The notes: generated by a model not told the origin, from the sequence alone. A DNA stretch of 64,000 bases from Streptomyces iranensis (GCF_017874715.1 NZ_JAGGLR010000026.1:62001-126000), one strand, 5' to 3'; counted from the first letter of the stretch, positions 45,518-54,382 are shown. Numbers and translations: made by a program.

Positions 45518-47047
45518 TCACGGCTCGCGTGAGCCGTGGCCGTTCGCGCGGCCCTTCGGGCGCCCTCGTATGGTGCGGCGGGTCGTGGTCAGTGGCGCGG
45601 CGATGCACGCGGCGGCGAGGAGGATGCCGAAGGCGGCTGTCAGGGCTGTGGTGTAGCCGTGTACGGATGCCGAGCTCGGCGTGGTGTGGCGTGCTGATGC
45701 CAGGGAGGACGCCGTCGCGCCGGCCGCGATGGTGTTGAGGAGTGCGGTGCCGAGGGCGGCTCCGAGTTGCTGGGAGGCGTTGTAGGCGGCCGATGCGGCC
45801 CCGATGTCGTCTCGGAGTGTGTCGGCGGTGGCCAGGGCGGCGGTCGGGGGGATGACGCAACCGAGGCCCAGTCCGGTGAGTACCAGGGCGGGTGCCAGGT
45901 AGAGCGGCAGGACGTGTGCGCTCTGCGGTGTCAGGCGCGTGAGGATGAGCATTCCGGAGGCCGCGATGATCAGGCCGGGCAGGATCAGCGCCGCGGGGGT
46001 GAGGCGTCCGTAGAGCTTCCCGGCGATGAGCGTGGAGCCGATCAGGGCGGCCAGGGCGTTGATCATCAGCGTCAGGCCCGCCTGGACCGGTGAGTAGCCG
46101 AGGACGGTCTGGGTGTAGTAGCTCATGAACAGGTAGAAGCCGAACATGGCGACGAACATCAGGCCGATCGAGATGAGTGCGCCGGCGCGGGCGCGGTGCA
46201 GGAGCATGCGCATCGGCAGCAGCGGGCGGGGGGCTCGCGCCTCGACGGCGGCGAACGCGGCCAGCAGCAGGCCGCTGCCGGTCAGCAGGGTCAGTACCCT
46301 CGGTGAGCCCCAGCCGAGGGGTTCGGCCTCGTTGAAGGCGTAGACCATGGTGGCGAAGCCCGCGGCGCTGAGCAGGGCGCCCGCGACGTCAAGCCGCCCG
46401 TCGCCGCGTTCGGGGTGGTCCGGTGGCACGCGTGTCGCGCCGAACAAGGCGAGCAGTGCGACAGGGACGTTGATGTACAGGCAGCCTCGCCAGCTGACGT
46501 ACTCGGTCAGCAGTCCCCCGGCGACCAGGCCGAGGGCGGATCCGGAGGCACCGACCGCGGCGAACACGCCGAAAGCCCGGCCGCGTTCGCGCGGCTCGGT
46601 GAACGTCGTACTGAGCAGCGACAGCCCGGCGGGCGCGAGTACGGCGGCGAAGACGCCTTGCAGGGCACGGGCCCCGAAGAGCGTCTCGGGGGTCACGGCG
46701 GCACCGCCCAGCGCGGACGAAGCGGCGAAGCCGACCAGGCCGATGATGAACGTACGGCGATGGCCGAGTGCGCCGCTGACCCTGCCGCCGATCAGCAGCA
46801 GACCGCCGAAGGCCAGGGCGTACGCGGTGATCGCCCATTGCCGGCTCGCGTCGGACATGCCGAGCGCGCTCTGCGCGGAGGGCAGCGCGATGTTCACGAT
46901 GGTGCCGTCCAGGACGACGAGGAGCTGGGCCGCGCTCACCGCCGACAGCGTCGACCACTGCCGCCGCGCGGGGGCGGCTCCTCCTGTGTCGTGGCGGGCC
47001 TCGAGGGCAGGCTCCGCCCCGGGCGGATCGGTGTCTCGGGGATTCAT
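45518..47047 (-). CDS. MFS drug-efflux transporter, DHA2 type
   Basis: 509 residues, about 14 helices; VVLDGTIVNIALPSAQSALG in helix 1, GGRVSGALGHRRTFI (motif A), LGLVAGGLLTEYVSWRGCLYINVP (motif C). It is a QacA/EmrB-type proton-coupled exporter of unknown substrate. The codon pattern and GC at the 3' part look slightly less biased than in neighbouring core genes. A palindrome lies directly against its ATG (47049-47070), implying repression, but no TetR or MarR gene is adjacent. Confidence 0.84.
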   Translation of the reverse strand: MNPRDTDPPGAEPALEARHDTGGAAPARRQWSTLSAVSAAQLLVVLDGTIVNIALPSAQSALGMSDASRQWAITAYALAFGGLLLIGGRVSGALGHRRTFIIGLVGFAASSALGGAAVTPETLFGARALQGVFAAVLAPAGLSLLSTTFTEPRERGRAFGVFAAVGASGSALGLVAGGLLTEYVSWRGCLYINVPVALLALFGATRVPPDHPERGDGRLDVAGALLSAAGFATMVYAFNEAEPLGWGSPRVLTLLTGSGLLLAAFAAVEARAPRPLLPMRMLLHRARAGALISIGLMFVAMFGFYLFMSYYTQTVLGYSPVQAGLTLMINALAALIGSTLIAGKLYGRLTPAALILPGLIIAASGMLILTRLTPQSAHVLPLYLAPALVLTGLGLGCVIPPTAALATADTLRDDIGAASAAYNASQQLGAALGTALLNTIAAGATASSLASARHTTPSSASVHGYTTALTAAFGILLAAACIAAPLTTTRRTIRGRPKGRANGHGSREP

Positions 47048-47048
47048 G

Positions 47049-47070
47049 ACTTCAAGTGTTTCGTTGAAGT
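47049..47070 (-). promoter_or_regulatory. Operator at MFS start
   Basis: ACTTCAA-N8-TTGAAGT, perfect arms, beginning two bases before the ATG at 47047. A weaker copy with the same spacer length (TCAA-N8-TTGA) is at 47131-47146. Confidence 0.5.
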
Positions 47071-47159
47071 GATCCCGGAGACTTTTCACCGCCTCTGGCC
47101 GCCGGACCAGCGCCGATGAGCCGATTTCCCTCAAGTCGCCGGTTGAAGCTCGGCGAGAT

Positions 47160-47215
47160 GAGGGCTTCCGGACAAGGGCTTCCAGGCAAGGGTTTCCGGA
47201 CAAGGGCTACCTGGC
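47160..47215. repeat. Four 14-bp imperfect tandem repeats
   Basis: AAGGGCTTCCGGAC-type units at 47160, 47174, 47188 and 47202, differing at one to three positions, between the MFS promoter and the 3' end of the next gene. Confidence 0.85.
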
Positions 47216-47232
47216 ACGGCTGTGCGGCGACT

Positions 47233-47682
47233 TCACATCTGGTCGGGCTCTTCGTCGGCCCCGCTTCCGCTCTCGTACGGCACGACGACGATCTGGTACG
47301 CGTCCTCGTAGACGATCCTCCCCGGATTCGACGACCGGATCATCCGGCACTCGATGCCATGAGTGGCAAGGATCTCCAGGTAGCCGTCCACCCGCGTGAT
47401 CAGGTCCTGGGACGTGGGCTTGAACCAGGCCGCCGCGCCGGGGTGGATCTCGTGGTCGTAGACCGTCGGATCCACGGTCGAGGGGTCTGGATAGGCCGCG
47501 TTGTACCAGTCATTGTTGGCCCGTCGGAAGCGTTCCTGCTCAGCGTTCAGCTTCCCGCTCCGCGCCAGGCCGTTGACCAGGCCGAACACCCCGGAGAAGT
47601 AGCCGCGTTCGTTCCGGACCGGGCTCTGGAAGCGTACGTAGGGGGCTTCGTCAACGAGTTCCCGTGCTTCGTCGATCTTCAC
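47233..47682 (-). CDS. Conserved hypothetical protein (XRE-divergent)
   Basis: 149 residues from GTG 47682. Soluble, mixed alpha/beta, rich in aromatic residues: EARELVDEAPYVRFQSPVRNERGYFSGVFG, FRRANNDWYNAAYPDPSTVD, HPGAAAWFKPTSQDLITRVDGYLEIL and an acidic C-terminus. TACCAT on the minus strand seven bases before the GTG suggests a leaderless mRNA. It diverges from an XRE-type regulator 250 bases away. I do not recognise the family. Confidence 0.6.
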   Translation of the reverse strand: MKIDEARELVDEAPYVRFQSPVRNERGYFSGVFGLVNGLARSGKLNAEQERFRRANNDWYNAAYPDPSTVDPTVYDHEIHPGAAAWFKPTSQDLITRVDGYLEILATHGIECRMIRSSNPGRIVYEDAYQIVVVPYESGSGADEEPDQM

Positions 47683-47689
47683 GGTGCGG

Positions 47690-47695
47690 ATGGTA
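47690..47695 (-). promoter_or_regulatory. -10 box, probable leaderless promoter
   Basis: TACCAT on the minus strand, seven bases before GTG 47682; no ribosome site is visible. Confidence 0.35.
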
Positions 47696-47932
47696 GAGAC
47701 GGGGGACGGGGGACGTCGTCCGTTCGGTGGGGCTGGTCGGTGGGCAGATCTGGCCGAAAAGGTATGGGTGGGGTGTTGGTGCAGGTCAGGGCCGAGGGAT
47801 CGGCTGTTTGGGGGGTGGGTGGTGGGTGGGAAGGCGGGAAGTGGGCTTTTAGTTGTAGCTAAAGGTGGGAAGCTTTGACTGAGGGCGTTCGACGCCCGAC
47901 GTCGGCACCATGCGCTGGGAGGTTGATGAAGC

Positions 47933-48259
47933 GTGCCGTGGAAGAGCAAGGGTGCGAAGGCGGAGGCTGCCGACCACTCGGGGGCGCGGTTGGCGCGTCA
48001 GGCCACCGTGGAGGTCGCCGGGTTGCTGGGGAAGCGTGGCATGAGCCGCACTGACCTCGCCCGGCTCATGGACGTCAGCCCGGGACGAGTGAGCCAAGTC
48101 CTCTCCGGTGACGAGAATCTGACGCTGCGCAGCCTCGCTGCCGTGGCCGATGCGCTGGAGCTGGACATCAAGATCAGTTTTGTGGAGCCCAAGGAGGACG
48201 GGGCTCGGCGGCCGGGTGGGCTGGGCGATGGGTCCGATGCCTTTGTCTACGCTCCTTGA
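47933..48259 (+). CDS. XRE-family helix-turn-helix protein
   Basis: 108 residues from GTG 47933 (GGGAGG about ten bases upstream). Residues 20-80 are a Cro/C1-type HTH (VAGLLGKRGMSRTDLARLMDVSPGRVSQVLSGDENLTLRSLAAVADALELDIKISF). The layout matches small HTH proteins that act as antitoxin-like or autoregulatory repressors. It is preceded by an A/T-rich 250-base region shared with the divergent unknown gene at 47233. No toxin is recognisable in that neighbour. Confidence 0.82.
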   Translation: MPWKSKGAKAEAADHSGARLARQATVEVAGLLGKRGMSRTDLARLMDVSPGRVSQVLSGDENLTLRSLAAVADALELDIKISFVEPKEDGARRPGGLGDGSDAFVYAP

Positions 48260-48420
48260 AGGCATCTGGGTGCGCGGGGCGCGTGGGGTGCGCGGGGCGC
48301 CTGGGGTGCGCCGGGCGCGCTGGGTACGTCCCTGACGGGCGTCGCCGTGGTGTGCGGTGTGCGGCGCCGCGTCAGGGGTCCGAGCCACGTCGTCACGGGT
48401 GCGAGCCTCGTCGGGGGCCC

Positions 48421-48456
48421 GAGTCACATCAGGGGTGCGAGTCACATCAGGGGTGC
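48421..48456. repeat. 18-bp tandem repeats at gene 3' end
   Basis: GAGTCACATCAGGGGTGC twice in succession (48421, 48439), preceded by two degenerate copies from about 48381. The second copy contains the stop codon of the downstream membrane-protein gene. Confidence 0.85.
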
Positions 48457-49244
48457 GAGGCGCCCGTCGTGGCGATGGGGCGTACCGCCAGCGCCTCGTC
48501 CCGCAGCCGCATGAGCTCGCGGTCGCCGCTCCGCTTCCCGGTGCGGTAGCCGAACTCCAGCATGCGTACGCAGGCGTCCATGGCCATAGCCAGGGTCTGA
48601 CGGCGGTCCTCCGCCTCCTCCCGGGTCGGGGCGTGCAGCTCCGGCGGGAACTCCTGGACCTCGCGCTGGCGGCACTTCGCCTCGATGTCGGCCTCGACCT
48701 TGGCCGCGTCGTCCAGGAGCTGGTCCACCTCCTCGTACAGGGTGTTGATCGTCGTCCTGTCCTTGGTCGCGGGGGTGCAGCCGCGCAGGTGGAGGCGGGC
48801 CTCGAAGGCGAACATGCGCAGCTGGGCCACGTTCTCGAAGTCCCTGACCAGGCGGTGGCAGTGGAGGTACATGTCGTGGACCAGCCGCCGCTCCAGCTCG
48901 CTCAGCAGCACCGCGATGCCCAGCGTGATCACGGCCACGAAGGGCGGCGTGGACTGCTGGTTCTGCTGCTGACGGACGCGAGGCGCCAGGGCCCCGCCCG
49001 CGGCGGCGGCGGCCACGGCGGGCGGCACATCGGCGGCGTGCGGCAGCAGCAGGGCGATGGTGAGCAGCGCCGCCGCGCAGGTGCAGGCGATGATTCCGCA
49101 GCACAGCGACGCGGACCTTACGGTCCCCAGCAGGCGGCCCTTGTCGGCGAAACGATGGACCAGCGAGATCCAGGTGACCAGCGCGCAGACGCCTATGGGT
49201 AACGCGATGTCCGCGAACCACCCCTGTGCGTAGAGCTCGTGCAA
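48447..49244 (-). CDS. Membrane protein with cytosolic helical domain, unknown
   Basis: 265 residues if TTG 49244 is the start (G-rich ribosome site a few bases upstream). Three or four hydrophobic segments in the first 115 residues, then an approximately 150-residue soluble part with HDMYLHCHRLVRDFENVAQLRMFAFEARLHLRGC and YEEVDQLLDDAAKVEADIEAKCRQREVQ. No family recognised. The C-terminus ends within an 18-bp repeat. Confidence 0.62.
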   Translation of the reverse strand: MHELYAQGWFADIALPIGVCALVTWISLVHRFADKGRLLGTVRSASLCCGIIACTCAAALLTIALLLPHAADVPPAVAAAAAGGALAPRVRQQQNQQSTPPFVAVITLGIAVLLSELERRLVHDMYLHCHRLVRDFENVAQLRMFAFEARLHLRGCTPATKDRTTINTLYEEVDQLLDDAAKVEADIEAKCRQREVQEFPPELHAPTREEAEDRRQTLAMAMDACVRMLEFGYRTGKRSGDRELMRLRDEALAVRPIATTGASHP

Positions 49245-49717
49245 TGCTCCCCCCTGGTCGCGCCTTGGTGCCGGTGCGCCGGAGGCGGTCGGCCGGTCAC
49301 CGGGCGCCGGTCACGGAGCACCGGTGCCGAAGCGCCGGTGCCCAAGCGCCGGTCACGGGGCACCGATCGCGGGGAGAGCGGGAATCCCTTCACTGTCCGC
49401 CCCAAGGGGCGGAAGCACCGGCGAATGGGCGTGTGGTTCCTGCGCCGTTCGGTCCCCGCGCCGCCTGGTTCCTACGCGTTTCGGTCCCTGCGCCTTCCGG
49501 TTGCCGCGTCTTCCGGTTGCCGCGCCTTCCGGCTCCTGTACGGAGCGCCTCGTCGCGTGGTCACGATAGTGCTCTTCGTCCCCGTAGCGCACGGGTCACC
49601 GTCCGTGTACCGCTGGATCGCGCCGCCTCTGGTGTCCTGCGATACGTCTGCCGCCTCTGTTCCGTTCATACCGCCCAGGGGCCATACCGGGTATCAGGCC
49701 GGGCATCAGGCCGGGCG
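49245..49717. other. Gene-free spacer with degenerate repeats
   Basis: 473 bases with GCGCCGGTCACGG-type repeats (49300-49370) and a run of TTCCGGTTGCCGCG-like repeats (49490-49535). Long open frames here are GC-bias artefacts in several frames; no ribosome site or recognisable protein. Confidence 0.55.
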
Positions 49718-50887
49718 TCAGGCGCACGCGTCCGGGGGCTGGAGGTGGCGGGCGGCGCTGCGGGCCGCGGAGGCCACGGTGGCGCGGGCCTCGTGCGGGG
49801 GCAGGCCGGTGTCGAGCGCGGCCTCGATCAGGGCGGGGGCCAACTCCGGCCCCGCGCCCGCCTCGTAGGCGCGGCAGGCCGCCCAGAACAGCCGGTCGTT
49901 GCGCCGGCCCTCCCGTGAGGCGCGGACGAACCGTACGAGCCCCTCCAGGGCCGCGGGATGCGGCTCGGGGAACGGCGGGCCGGGGCGGTACGAGCGGGGC
50001 GGGGCCGGGCGCGGTGGCGTGAGCAGGCGCAACAGGGCGGACGGTACGGGGGCCGGGGCCCAGGCGGGGGAGCCGGGCGCGAGGCGATAGCTGCCGTGCG
50101 AGGCGTAGGAGCCGGGGCCGACCAGATAGCCGCCCAGTCCACGGATGTCGATGCCGGGGGCCAGGCGCCCGGCGGAGTTGGGGACGGCGAGGCCGGGCGG
50201 GCCGCATAGCCACAGATGGCGGCCGCCGCTCGGGGTGAGCACGGTGACCGTACGGGGGATGGCGAAGGCGTGCTCGCGGGCCAGCCGGGCGAGGGCGGCC
50301 AGACCGTCCGTGCCGTCCTTACGGCTTGCACCGGGACTTCCGGCTGCCTCGGCCGCCCCGATCGTTCCGGCTGCCTCGGCCGCCCCGATCGTTCCGGCTG
50401 CCTCGGCCGCCCCGGTCGTTCCGGCCGCCCCGGTCGTTCCGGCCGCCTCGGCCGTTCCGGCCCTGGGCCTCTCGGTTCTCTCGGCCGTCCCGGTCCCTTC
50501 GGCCCGACCGTTCGTGTCGCCCGCTCCCCCGGATCCCTGGGGCCTGCCGGGCGCCCCCGGCTCATCGGGCTGTACGCCCCTGAGGTCGAGGTCGACGCCG
50601 ATGAGGTGGTACGGGGCGCATCCGCAGGCGATGCCGTAGCCGGTGGCCCAGGGGGCGGCGGCGAAGAGGGCGCGGATCGCGTCCGGGTCCGCCGAGGCGT
50701 CATGGACGCCGTGGCCCAGCCGACCGCATTCGCCGTGGCACGGCAGTGGCGCGGGGTCGTGGTGGTGAGGGGAGCGCACGGCGGGCAGCTTCGCGCGGGT
50801 CAGCGGGATCACGCGGAAACCGTGGGCCGCGGCGGTCAGGGCGTGGACAAGGGCATGGGCGAGTGAGGGATTCGCCATGTCACCCAT
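49718..50887 (-). CDS. Bifunctional primase-polymerase (Prim-Pol) protein
   Basis: 389 residues (ATG 50887, or 50878). N-terminal Prim-Pol domain: GFRVIPLTRAKLPAV, GECGRLGHGVHDASADPDAIRALFAA, the metal-binding DxD in LIGVDLDLRG, and the nucleotide-site SGGRHLWLCGPP; YLVGPGSY follows. Between DxD and GGRH is a low-complexity insert of GTIGAAEAA repeats. The C-terminal helical part ends RAYEAGAGPELAPALIEAAL. Such proteins are usually plasmid or integrative-element primases, but Streptomyces chromosomes carry stand-alone copies. No helicase or integrase is adjacent. Confidence 0.82.
   Translation of the reverse strand: MGDMANPSLAHALVHALTAAAHGFRVIPLTRAKLPAVRSPHHHDPAPLPCHGECGRLGHGVHDASADPDAIRALFAAAPWATGYGIACGCAPYHLIGVDLDLRGVQPDEPGAPGRPQGSGGAGDTNGRAEGTGTAERTERPRAGTAEAAGTTGAAGTTGAAEAAGTIGAAEAAGTIGAAEAAGSPGASRKDGTDGLAALARLAREHAFAIPRTVTVLTPSGGRHLWLCGPPGLAVPNSAGRLAPGIDIRGLGGYLVGPGSYASHGSYRLAPGSPAWAPAPVPSALLRLLTPPRPAPPRSYRPGPPFPEPHPAALEGLVRFVRASREGRRNDRLFWAACRAYEAGAGPELAPALIEAALDTGLPPHEARATVASAARSAARHLQPPDACA
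50356..50409. repeat. 27-bp in-frame repeat in Prim-Pol gene
   Basis: Two perfect 27-bp copies (starting CCCCGATCGTTCCGGCTGCC) flanked by degenerate copies to about 50460. They encode the GTIGAAEAA linker repeats; the unit is a multiple of three. Confidence 0.88.
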
Positions 50888-51187
50888 TTTCGGACAAGTG
50901 TTCGGTAATGGGAAGAGGGCCCGGCAAGTCGCCGAGGATGGCCGAAATTATGCGGAACGGAATCTCTCGTAAGGCTCGGCCCACGGCCGGGCGGGGGCGG
51001 CCCGCCGGGCGCACCGGCGTGACGCGGGGAGTGGGGGTGCATGGGGTGTTTAAAACAGGTTCATCATGCTTGCGTGGTAATTCCAGCGGCCCACGCGCAT
51101 CGTCCGGGAATCGGTGGGCAACTCTGCTTCCGCGACCCTTCCGAGCCTCGGGGAGGTCGCGAGAGCCGGAGGATCGGAGGAATCGAG

Positions 51188-51310
51188 ATGGCGGACATCC
51201 GGACGGGTCCCGGCCGCACCCTCGCCGCGCCATCGTGCTCCGCCGCCAGGGTGGGGCGCGGCTCCTGGGATGTGCCCCGCTCGTACGGGGGCAGGTCGCC
51301 GCCATCGTGA
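51188..51310 (+). CDS. Possible 40-residue ORF
   Basis: ATG at 51188 has GGAGGAATCGAG directly upstream, a strong ribosome site, and opens a 40-residue frame (MADIRTGPGRTLAAPSCSAA..). Codon use is not clearly Streptomyces-like and no homologue is recognised. It could be a remnant or a real small protein. Confidence 0.2.
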   Translation: MADIRTGPGRTLAAPSCSAARVGRGSWDVPRSYGGRSPPS

Positions 51311-51517
51311 GCACCCGCGACCGCCGCGACCGCCGCGACCGCCCGTAAGGGAAGCGCGGGATACGCGGGGAACGCGGAAGCGGCATGGTGTCCGAACGAT
51401 CTGAGTGAGCTGTGGTGATTCATTGAGCGAAACGGGACGGGTGAGGTCGTACGGTCGCGCGGTGGCGTATCAACGCCATCGCGCGATCGCGCGTGTGCCG
51501 TGCTTCGGCGTTCGCCC

Positions 51518-51552
51518 TTGACAGCGTCGATTTATCTGACGGATAGTCAGAT
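51518..51552 (+). promoter_or_regulatory. Promoter and palindromic operator of MaoC-DUF35 operon
   Basis: TTGACA (51518) and GATAGT (51542) at 18 bases form a promoter. A perfect palindrome ATCTGAC-GGATA-GTCAGAT (51534-51552) covers the -10. The transcript would start about 30 bases before ATG 51587. This is the shape of a TetR-type operator. Confidence 0.65.
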
Positions 51553-51586
51553 TGCTTTCTACGGCGGACATGCGGCAGGGGAAGCG

Positions 51587-52591
51587 ATGACACGTGATGA
51601 CCTGGACGTTGACCCGGAAGAGCTGTACGGACGGCTGACGGCGTACGAGGGGCGGACGGCCGCGAGCGGCGGCGCGGGCAGGGACCCCGTCAACGAACCC
51701 ATGATCAGACACTGGTGCGAGGCTATGGGCGACACCAACCCCGCCTATCCGGCTGTCGCCCCGCCCACGATGCTCCAGGCGTGGACGATGGGCGGGCTGG
51801 CCGGGCACCCCGGCGGTTCGGCCCGCTCCGAGGCGTACGACGAGCTGCTGGCGCTGCTGGACGACGCGGGCTGCACCTCGGTGGTCGCCACCGACTGCGA
51901 GCAGGAGTACCTGCGGCCGCTGCGCCCCGGCGACCGGGTCACCTTCGACGCGGTCATCGAGTCGGTGTCACCGCGCAAGACCACCAAGCTGGGCACCGGG
52001 TACTTCGTCACCACCCGGATGAACGTCCGCGCCGGGGACGGGGAGCTGGTCGGCACCCACCGCTTCCGCATTCTCAAGTACGCGCCCGCACGGCCCAAGA
52101 ATGCGGCGAGGCCGGAGCCGATGCGGAAGCCGGAGCCGAAGCGAAAGCCGGAGCCGGAGCCGGAGCGGAAGCCGGAGCCGACGGCCGACCGCCCCCGCCG
52201 CCCTCGGCCCGTCATCAACCGCGACAACGCCGGTTTCTGGGAGGGCGTCGCCCGGCACCAGCTGCTCATCCAGCGCTGTCTGGACTGCGCCACCCTGCGC
52301 TTCCCGTGGCTGCCGGGGTGCGGGGAGTGCGGCTCCCAGCGGTGGGAGGCGTTCGAGGCGTCCGGCGCCGGCACGGTGTTCAGCTATGTGGTCATGCACC
52401 ATCCGCCCTACCCGGCGTTCGACCCGCCCTACGCGGTCGCCCTGGTCGAGCTCGCGGAGGGCGTGCGGATGGTCAGCGACATCACCGGCGTGCCCTACGA
52501 CAAGGTGCGCATCGGCATGCCCGTCGAGCTGGAGTTCCTGCGCGTGGACGAGGAGCTGGAGCTGCCGGTGTTCCGGGGCGCGGAGGCGTAA
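51587..52591 (+). CDS. MaoC-like / DUF35 two-domain protein (ChsH2-like)
   Basis: 334 residues from ATG 51587. The N-terminal about 165 residues are a MaoC hot-dog hydratase-like domain (MIRHWCEAMGDTNPAYP, PPTMLQAW, LRPLRPGDRVTF). A Lys/Pro/Glu linker (RKPEPKRKPEPEPERKPEP) leads to a DUF35 domain: a zinc ribbon (CLDCATLRFPWLPGCGECG) and OB fold. The same architecture as ChsH2 of cholesterol side-chain degradation, where MaoC parts hydrate an enoyl-CoA and DUF35 activates the partner aldolase. It heads a three-gene operon with a MaoC protein and an Ltp2-like protein. Confidence 0.88.
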   Translation: MTRDDLDVDPEELYGRLTAYEGRTAASGGAGRDPVNEPMIRHWCEAMGDTNPAYPAVAPPTMLQAWTMGGLAGHPGGSARSEAYDELLALLDDAGCTSVVATDCEQEYLRPLRPGDRVTFDAVIESVSPRKTTKLGTGYFVTTRMNVRAGDGELVGTHRFRILKYAPARPKNAARPEPMRKPEPKRKPEPEPERKPEPTADRPRRPRPVINRDNAGFWEGVARHQLLIQRCLDCATLRFPWLPGCGECGSQRWEAFEASGAGTVFSYVVMHHPPYPAFDPPYAVALVELAEGVRMVSDITGVPYDKVRIGMPVELEFLRVDEELELPVFRGAEA

Positions 52592-52656
52592 CGGATGGAC
52601 GAGGGAACCCCTGGTGGCCTTGGCGGCGCGGACCGTACGGAGAAGGAGGCGGTCGT

Positions 52657-53166
52657 ATGACGGTGCGTACGGGCGATGAGCTGCCCCCACTGCGCATCCC
52701 GATCACCCGGACCCTGATCGTCGCCGGTGCCCTCGCATCCCGGGACTACCAGGATGTGCACCACGACGCCGAGGCGGCCAAGGAGAAGGGCTCTCCGGAC
52801 ATCTTCATGAACATCCTCACCACCAATGGGCTGGTCGGCCGGTACATCACCGATCACTTCGGGCCGCGGGCCCGGCTCCGTAAGGTCGCGATCCGGCTCG
52901 GGGCGCCCAACTACCCGGGCGACGAGATGGTGCTGACCGGCCAGGTCACCTCGGTCGCGGAGGGCACGGCGGAGGTCGCCGTCATCGGTAGGAACGGCAT
53001 CGGCCACCATGTGACCGGCACGGTCACGGTGCGGCTCCCCAGCGACGCCCCGGGAACCGGCGAGGTCCCGAAGAGGACCACCGACGCCCCCAGGACTGCC
53101 CCCATCCCCGCCCCCATCCCCGACCCCATCACCGCCCTCACCACCACCCCGGACACCCCCCGATGA
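52657..53166 (+). CDS. MaoC-family hydratase (ChsH1-like)
   Basis: 169 residues from ATG 52657 (AGGAGG upstream). Single hot-dog domain with ASRDYQDVHHDAEAAKEKGSPDIFMNILTTNGLVGRYITDHFGP carrying the catalytic Asp/His pair (DxxxxH). ChsH1-type proteins pair with the MaoC half of ChsH2 to give an active heteromeric enoyl-CoA hydratase. The C-terminal 35 residues are a Pro/Thr tail. Its stop overlaps the next ATG (ATGA). Confidence 0.87.
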   Translation: MTVRTGDELPPLRIPITRTLIVAGALASRDYQDVHHDAEAAKEKGSPDIFMNILTTNGLVGRYITDHFGPRARLRKVAIRLGAPNYPGDEMVLTGQVTSVAEGTAEVAVIGRNGIGHHVTGTVTVRLPSDAPGTGEVPKRTTDAPRTAPIPAPIPDPITALTTTPDTPR

Positions 53167-54329
53167 GCGCCCGCAAGCCGGACACCCTGGGCGGCCGGGC
53201 CGCCATCGTCGGCATCGGTGCCACCGAGTTCTCCAAGGACTCGGGCCGCAGCGAGCTGAAGCTGGCCGTCGAGGCCGTCCAGACGGCCCTGGACGACGCC
53301 GGGCTCACCCCGGCCGACGTGGACGGGCTGGTCACCTTCACGATGGACACCAGCCCCGAGATCACCGTGGCGCAGGCGTGCGGCATCGGCGATCTCACCT
53401 TCTTCTCGCGTGTGCACTACGGCGGGGGCGCGGCCTGCGCCACCGTGCAGCAGGCCGCGCTCGCCGTCGCGACCGGCGTCGCCGAGGTCGTCGTCTGCTA
53501 CCGCGCGTTCAACGAGCGCTCCGGGCGTCGCTTCGGCTCCGGCGTACAGCACCGCGAGCCGTCCGCCGAGGGTGCCGCGCTCGGCTGGTCGCTGCCGTTC
53601 GGGCTGCTGACCCCGGCCTCGTGGGTCGCCATGGCCGCCCAGCGCTATCTCCACGCCTATGGGCTGACACCCGAGGTTTTCGGCCATGTGGCCGTCACCG
53701 ACCGCCGCCACGCGGCCACCAACCCGGCCGCGTACTTCCACGGCAAGCCGATCACCCTCGCCGAGCACGCCGCCTCCCGATGGATCGTCGAGCCGCTCCG
53801 GCTGCTCGACTGCTGTCAGGAGACGGACGGCGGCCAGGCGATCGTGGTCACCAGCGTGGGGCGGGCGCGTGACCTGCCACGTCCGCCCGCCGTGATCACG
53901 GCCGCGGCGCAGGGCGCGGGCCGCGGCCAGGAGCAGATGACGAGCTTCTACCGCGACGATCTGACCGGCCTCCCCGAGATGGGGGTGGTCGCCGGTCAGC
54001 TGTGGCGCGGCAGCGGGCTGACCCCGGCCGACATCGACGTGGCCGTCCTCTACGACCACTTCACGCCGTTCGTGCTGATGCAGCTGGAGGAGTTCGGCTT
54101 CTGCGGACGCGGCGAGGCGGCCGGATTCGTCGCCGAGGGCGCGCTGCCGCTCAATACCCATGGCGGTCAGCTCGGTGAGGCGTATCTGCACGGGATGAAC
54201 GGGATCGCCGAGGCCGTCCGCCAGATCCGCGGCAGCTCCGTCAACCAGGTGCCGGGGGCCGCCCGCACCCTGGTCACCGCGGGCACCGGGGTACCGACAT
54301 CCGGGCTTCTCCTCGGCGCAGACGGCTGA
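53163..54329 (+). CDS. Thiolase-like lipid-transfer protein / aldolase (Ltp2-like)
   Basis: 388 residues of the SCP2/Ltp thiolase-like family: AAIVGIGATEFSKDSGRSELKLAVEAVQTALDDAGL, VHYGGGAACATVQQAALAVATG, VLYDHFTPFVLMQLEEFGFC and NTHGGQLGEAYLHGMNGIAEAVRQIRG. The YDHFTPF and GGQLGEAYLHG segments are typical of Ltp2, the DUF35-dependent retro-aldolase that cleaves beta-hydroxyacyl-CoA side chains. With the two preceding genes it forms a hydratase-aldolase unit. The substrate here may not be a steroid; no steroid-ring genes are in the window. Confidence 0.87.
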   Translation: MSARKPDTLGGRAAIVGIGATEFSKDSGRSELKLAVEAVQTALDDAGLTPADVDGLVTFTMDTSPEITVAQACGIGDLTFFSRVHYGGGAACATVQQAALAVATGVAEVVVCYRAFNERSGRRFGSGVQHREPSAEGAALGWSLPFGLLTPASWVAMAAQRYLHAYGLTPEVFGHVAVTDRRHAATNPAAYFHGKPITLAEHAASRWIVEPLRLLDCCQETDGGQAIVVTSVGRARDLPRPPAVITAAAQGAGRGQEQMTSFYRDDLTGLPEMGVVAGQLWRGSGLTPADIDVAVLYDHFTPFVLMQLEEFGFCGRGEAAGFVAEGALPLNTHGGQLGEAYLHGMNGIAEAVRQIRGSSVNQVPGAARTLVTAGTGVPTSGLLLGADG

Positions 54330-54382
54330 CTCGCGCGCGTGTCGGCGGTATCGGGCCGCCGAGGTCCACCTTCACTCGTCAT

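Larger units (their letters stand above)
50888..51586. other. Divergent intergenic region
   Basis: 699 bases between the Prim-Pol gene and the MaoC-DUF35 operon. It includes an A/T-rich pocket (TTTAAAACAGG, 51051), a small possible ORF at 51188 with a good ribosome site, and the operon promoter with its operator (51518-51552). Confidence 0.6.

Noticed and set aside
51041..51310. Larger open frames on both strands between the Prim-Pol gene and the MaoC operon
   Set aside because: Arg/Pro/Gly-rich compositions without ribosome sites or family features; only the 40-codon frame with a good ribosome site is kept, at low confidence.
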